A stretch of DNA of 8,045 bases from Candidatus Thiodiazotropha sp. (ex Gloverina cf. vestifex) (lineage in GTDB: Bacteria > Pseudomonadota > Gammaproteobacteria > Chromatiales > Chromatiaceae), in assembly GCA_025656435.1 (NCBI GenBank), contig JAHXHT010000101.1:1-8045 (forward strand), written 5' to 3'. Made by a program: the position numbers and the translations under genes. Shown here piece by piece: positions 6,137 to 8,045 of the stretch. Within the stretch, counting starts at the first letter, position 1. The number at the start of each line of letters is the position of its first letter. The notes below the pieces were generated by a model. That model saw only the letters and a list, made by a program, of their open reading frames with translations, was not told the DNA's origin and made no database searches.

Positions 6137-6154
6137 AGGGTGTGAGGAGTCAAA

Positions 6155-7876
6155 TCAGTCTGCGAATTGTGCCTTGATGTGATCGACGATCTCATCGAGG
6201 GGCAGGAAGCTGTTTTCCACATCCTTGCGTCCGCGATACTCAACCTTGCCTTCATCCAGTGACTTTTCCCCCACCACGATACGGTGCGGGATACCGATCA
6301 ACTCCATGTCGGAGAACATGAAGCCGGGACGGACGTCCCGGTCATCGAGCAGGACATCGATACCGGCGGCTTCCAGTTCGGCATAAAGCTTCTCGACCGT
6401 CTCTTTGACCCGCTGGGATTTATTCATCTTCATGGGGCAGATGGCAACCTGGAAAGGCGCCAGGCCGGCGGGCCAGGTGATGCCTTTGTCGTCGTGGTGC
6501 TGTTCGATGGCGGCGGCGACCACGCGGGTCACGCCGATGCCGTAACAGCCCATGGTCATCACTACAGCCTTGCCGTTTTCGTCCAGTACGGTGGCGTTCA
6601 GGGCGTCGCTGTATTTCTTGCCCAGCTGAAAGATATGACCCACCTCGATGCCACGAGCGATAGTGAGGTTGCCCTTGCCGTCGGGGCTGGTATCGCCCTC
6701 GTGTACATTGCGCAGATCGGCGATCTCCGCAGGTTCCGGTAGGTCCCGGCCCCAGTTGATGCCGAAGTAGTGCTTGCCATCCTGGTTGGCGCCAGCGCTG
6801 AAGTCGGCCATCTTCGCTACACTGCGATCGACAATGCAGGGGATTGGTAGATTGACCGGACCGAGCGAGCCGGGACCGGCGCCGATGGCTGCGCGTATCT
6901 CCGTCTCATCAGCAAAGCAGAGGGGTGAGGCCACCTGGGGCAGTTTGTCGGCCTTGATCTCGTTAAGGTCGTGATCGCCGCGTACCAGCAGCGCCACCAG
7001 ATCCGCATCCATCTCCTCTGCCGCCTTTACCACCAGCGTTTTGACCGTTTGCTCGATGGGTTGATCGAACTGTTCCACCAACTCCTGGATAGTCCGGGCG
7101 TCAGGGGTGTCGACCAGCGTCATCTCACTGCCGGGCGCGGGACGCTCACCGGCCGGTGCGACGGCTTCGGCCAGCTCCACATTGGCTGCATAGTCGCTGT
7201 CGGTGGAGAAAGCGATAGCGTCTTCACCCGAGTCGGCCAACACATGGAACTCATGAGAGGCACTGCCGCCGATACTGCCGGTATCAGCAGCCACAGGACG
7301 GAAATCGAGACCGCAGCGGGAAAAGATCCGGCTATAGGTCTCGTGCATCACTTCATAGGTGGCCTGCAGTGAGTCCTGGTCGGCGTGAAAGGAGTAGGCG
7401 TCCTTCATAAGAAACTCACGGGCGCGCATGACACCGAAGCGGGGGCGGATCTCGTCACGGAACTTGGTCTGGATCTGGTAGAAATTGACCGGCAGTTGCT
7501 TATAGCTGCGCAGTTCATTACGAGCCAGATCAGTGATGATCTCCTCGTGGGTGGGGCCGTAGCAGAAGTCGCGGTTGTGTCGATCGTGCATGCGCAGCAG
7601 CTCGGGACCGTACTGTTCCCAGCGTCCAGACTCCTGCCACAGCTCAGCGGGCTGCACCGTGGGCATCAACACTTCGAGAGCGCCGGCACGATTCATCTCC
7701 TCCCGTACGATGTGCTCGACTTTGCGCAACACACGCAGACCCAGGGGGAGCCAGGTATAGAGACCGGCAGCCAGTTTACGGATCAGGCCGGCACGCAGCA
7801 TCAGTTGATGACTGGCGGTCTCGGCGTCGGCAGGAGTTTCCTTGACGGTGTGCAGCGGGAACTGGGAAGTACGCAT
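6155..7876 (-). CDS. proS: Prolyl-tRNA synthetase (bacterial type with editing domain)
   Basis: ProS is the cytoplasmic class IIa synthetase that charges tRNA-Pro with proline in an ATP-dependent reaction and clears mischarged Ala-tRNA-Pro. The 573 residues from the ATG at 7876 match the E. coli protein (572) along the whole length. The N-terminus MRTSQFPLHTVKETPADAE is typical. GPTHEE (107-112) and the motif 2 region at 140-163 (FRDE, RPRFG, MKDAYSFH) bind ATP and the acceptor end. The inserted editing domain spans about 224-407 and keeps K279 and the H369 region (GKHYFGINWGRD). Motif 3 is G443-C-Y-G-I-G-V-T-R451. The anticodon-binding domain fills about 470-573, with DDRDVRPG at 511-518. 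A TTG at 7885 has a CAGG four bases upstream and would add three residues, but homologs start at the ATG. The gene is probably a single transcription unit, with a promoter at 7910-7938 and a terminator at 6136-6112. Confidence 0.98.
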   Translation of the reverse strand: MRTSQFPLHTVKETPADAETASHQLMLRAGLIRKLAAGLYTWLPLGLRVLRKVEHIVREEMNRAGALEVLMPTVQPAELWQESGRWEQYGPELLRMHDRHNRDFCYGPTHEEIITDLARNELRSYKQLPVNFYQIQTKFRDEIRPRFGVMRAREFLMKDAYSFHADQDSLQATYEVMHETYSRIFSRCGLDFRPVAADTGSIGGSASHEFHVLADSGEDAIAFSTDSDYAANVELAEAVAPAGERPAPGSEMTLVDTPDARTIQELVEQFDQPIEQTVKTLVVKAAEEMDADLVALLVRGDHDLNEIKADKLPQVASPLCFADETEIRAAIGAGPGSLGPVNLPIPCIVDRSVAKMADFSAGANQDGKHYFGINWGRDLPEPAEIADLRNVHEGDTSPDGKGNLTIARGIEVGHIFQLGKKYSDALNATVLDENGKAVVMTMGCYGIGVTRVVAAAIEQHHDDKGITWPAGLAPFQVAICPMKMNKSQRVKETVEKLYAELEAAGIDVLLDDRDVRPGFMFSDMELIGIPHRIVVGEKSLDEGKVEYRGRKDVENSFLPLDEIVDHIKAQFAD

Positions 7877-7909
7877 GGGGATCAATCAACCTGGTTGTCA
7901 AAAGGCGTG

Positions 7910-7938
7910 ATTCTATCCCGCTTCGGGTGGCGGGTCAC
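7910..7938 (-). promoter_or_regulatory. Sigma-70-like promoter of proS
   Basis: On the minus strand GTGACC (7938-7933) and TAGAAT (7915-7910) are separated by exactly 17 bases, and TAGAAT differs from consensus at one position. The predicted transcript would start near 7903 and give a leader of about 27 bases. A 5-bp inverted repeat, CCCGC/GCGGG (7917-7921 and 7930-7934), fills the spacer and touches the -35 box; it may be an operator or chance. Confidence 0.6.
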
Positions 7939-8045
7939 GGTCAGCTTGGCTGTACCCTCGCTGATCGCCATGGAAGGCTGAAAGCCGAGGCGATTAGTCC
8001 CCGATAGGCGTAGGCGCGGTTGTATGGCCGTAATTGTGACTGTTA
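7939..8045. other. Window edge upstream of proS, no supported gene
   Basis: A small hairpin, GGCT-GAA-AGCC, lies at 7976-7986. A minus frame stays open for 53 codons from the edge (8043) to a TGA at 7884-7882, running through the proS promoter. A plus-strand ATG at 8024 opens MAVIVTV up to the edge. Neither can be judged in so little sequence. Confidence 0.4.

Noticed and set aside
7385..7981. Long plus-strand frame opposite the start of proS (198 codons)
   Set aside because: It is the antisense of the conserved ProS N-terminus and has no recognisable domain.
8024..8045. Possible start of a plus-strand gene (ATG at 8024, MAVIVTV)
   Set aside because: Only seven codons before the edge and a weak ribosome site; cannot be supported.
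1..8045. tRNA, CRISPR, insertion sequence, toxin-antitoxin or defence genes
   Set aside because: No cloverleaf, repeated spacer array, transposase or relevant motif was seen; the region is ordinary chromosome.

Overview
The window carries six protein-coding genes that all look like Gammaproteobacteria: an OxyR with C199 and C208 at the E. coli positions, FabA (the anaerobic unsaturated fatty acid branch enzyme, found mainly in alpha- and gammaproteobacteria), a CpdA-type cAMP phosphodiesterase, and an E. coli-type prolyl-tRNA synthetase with the inserted editing domain. The sequence does not fix the order or genus. The coding density and short gaps suggest a free-living chromosome. I see no tRNA, rRNA, CRISPR, insertion sequence, phage gene or origin.

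Layout, left to right. At 1-107 there is a strong hairpin downstream of cpdA and no gene. cpdA (minus, 108-905) and oxyR (plus, 1198-2154) are divergent across an A/T-rich gap of 292 bases that holds a perfect 10-bp inverted repeat and several A/T tracts. oxyR converges on a minus-strand block that reads, from the right, proS (7876-6155), fabA (6068-5553), nupC-like transporter (5540-4293) and a bifunctional aldolase/short-chain dehydrogenase (4199 down to 2328, with its natural end at 2231). proS has its own promoter-like site and an intrinsic terminator. fabA and nupC are 12 bases apart and probably cotranscribed. The aldolase/dehydrogenase has its own candidate promoter and a clear ribosome binding site.

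The genes do not form one pathway. They are mostly housekeeping (translation, fatty acid synthesis) and regulatory (cAMP turnover, peroxide sensing), with two catabolic or uptake genes between them. Little here points to an undescribed system.

The best observation is in the aldolase/dehydrogenase. A one-base frameshift stops it 32 codons early, the lost C-terminal tail is intact in the next frame, and the apparent extra base completes a perfect 6-bp palindrome, which is the mark of a quasipalindrome-templated mutation. Second to that, the nucleoside transporter has Met-Val in place of Gln-Thr in the base-recognition motif of its family, and OxyR has a third cysteine that makes a CPGC motif with the resolving cysteine.
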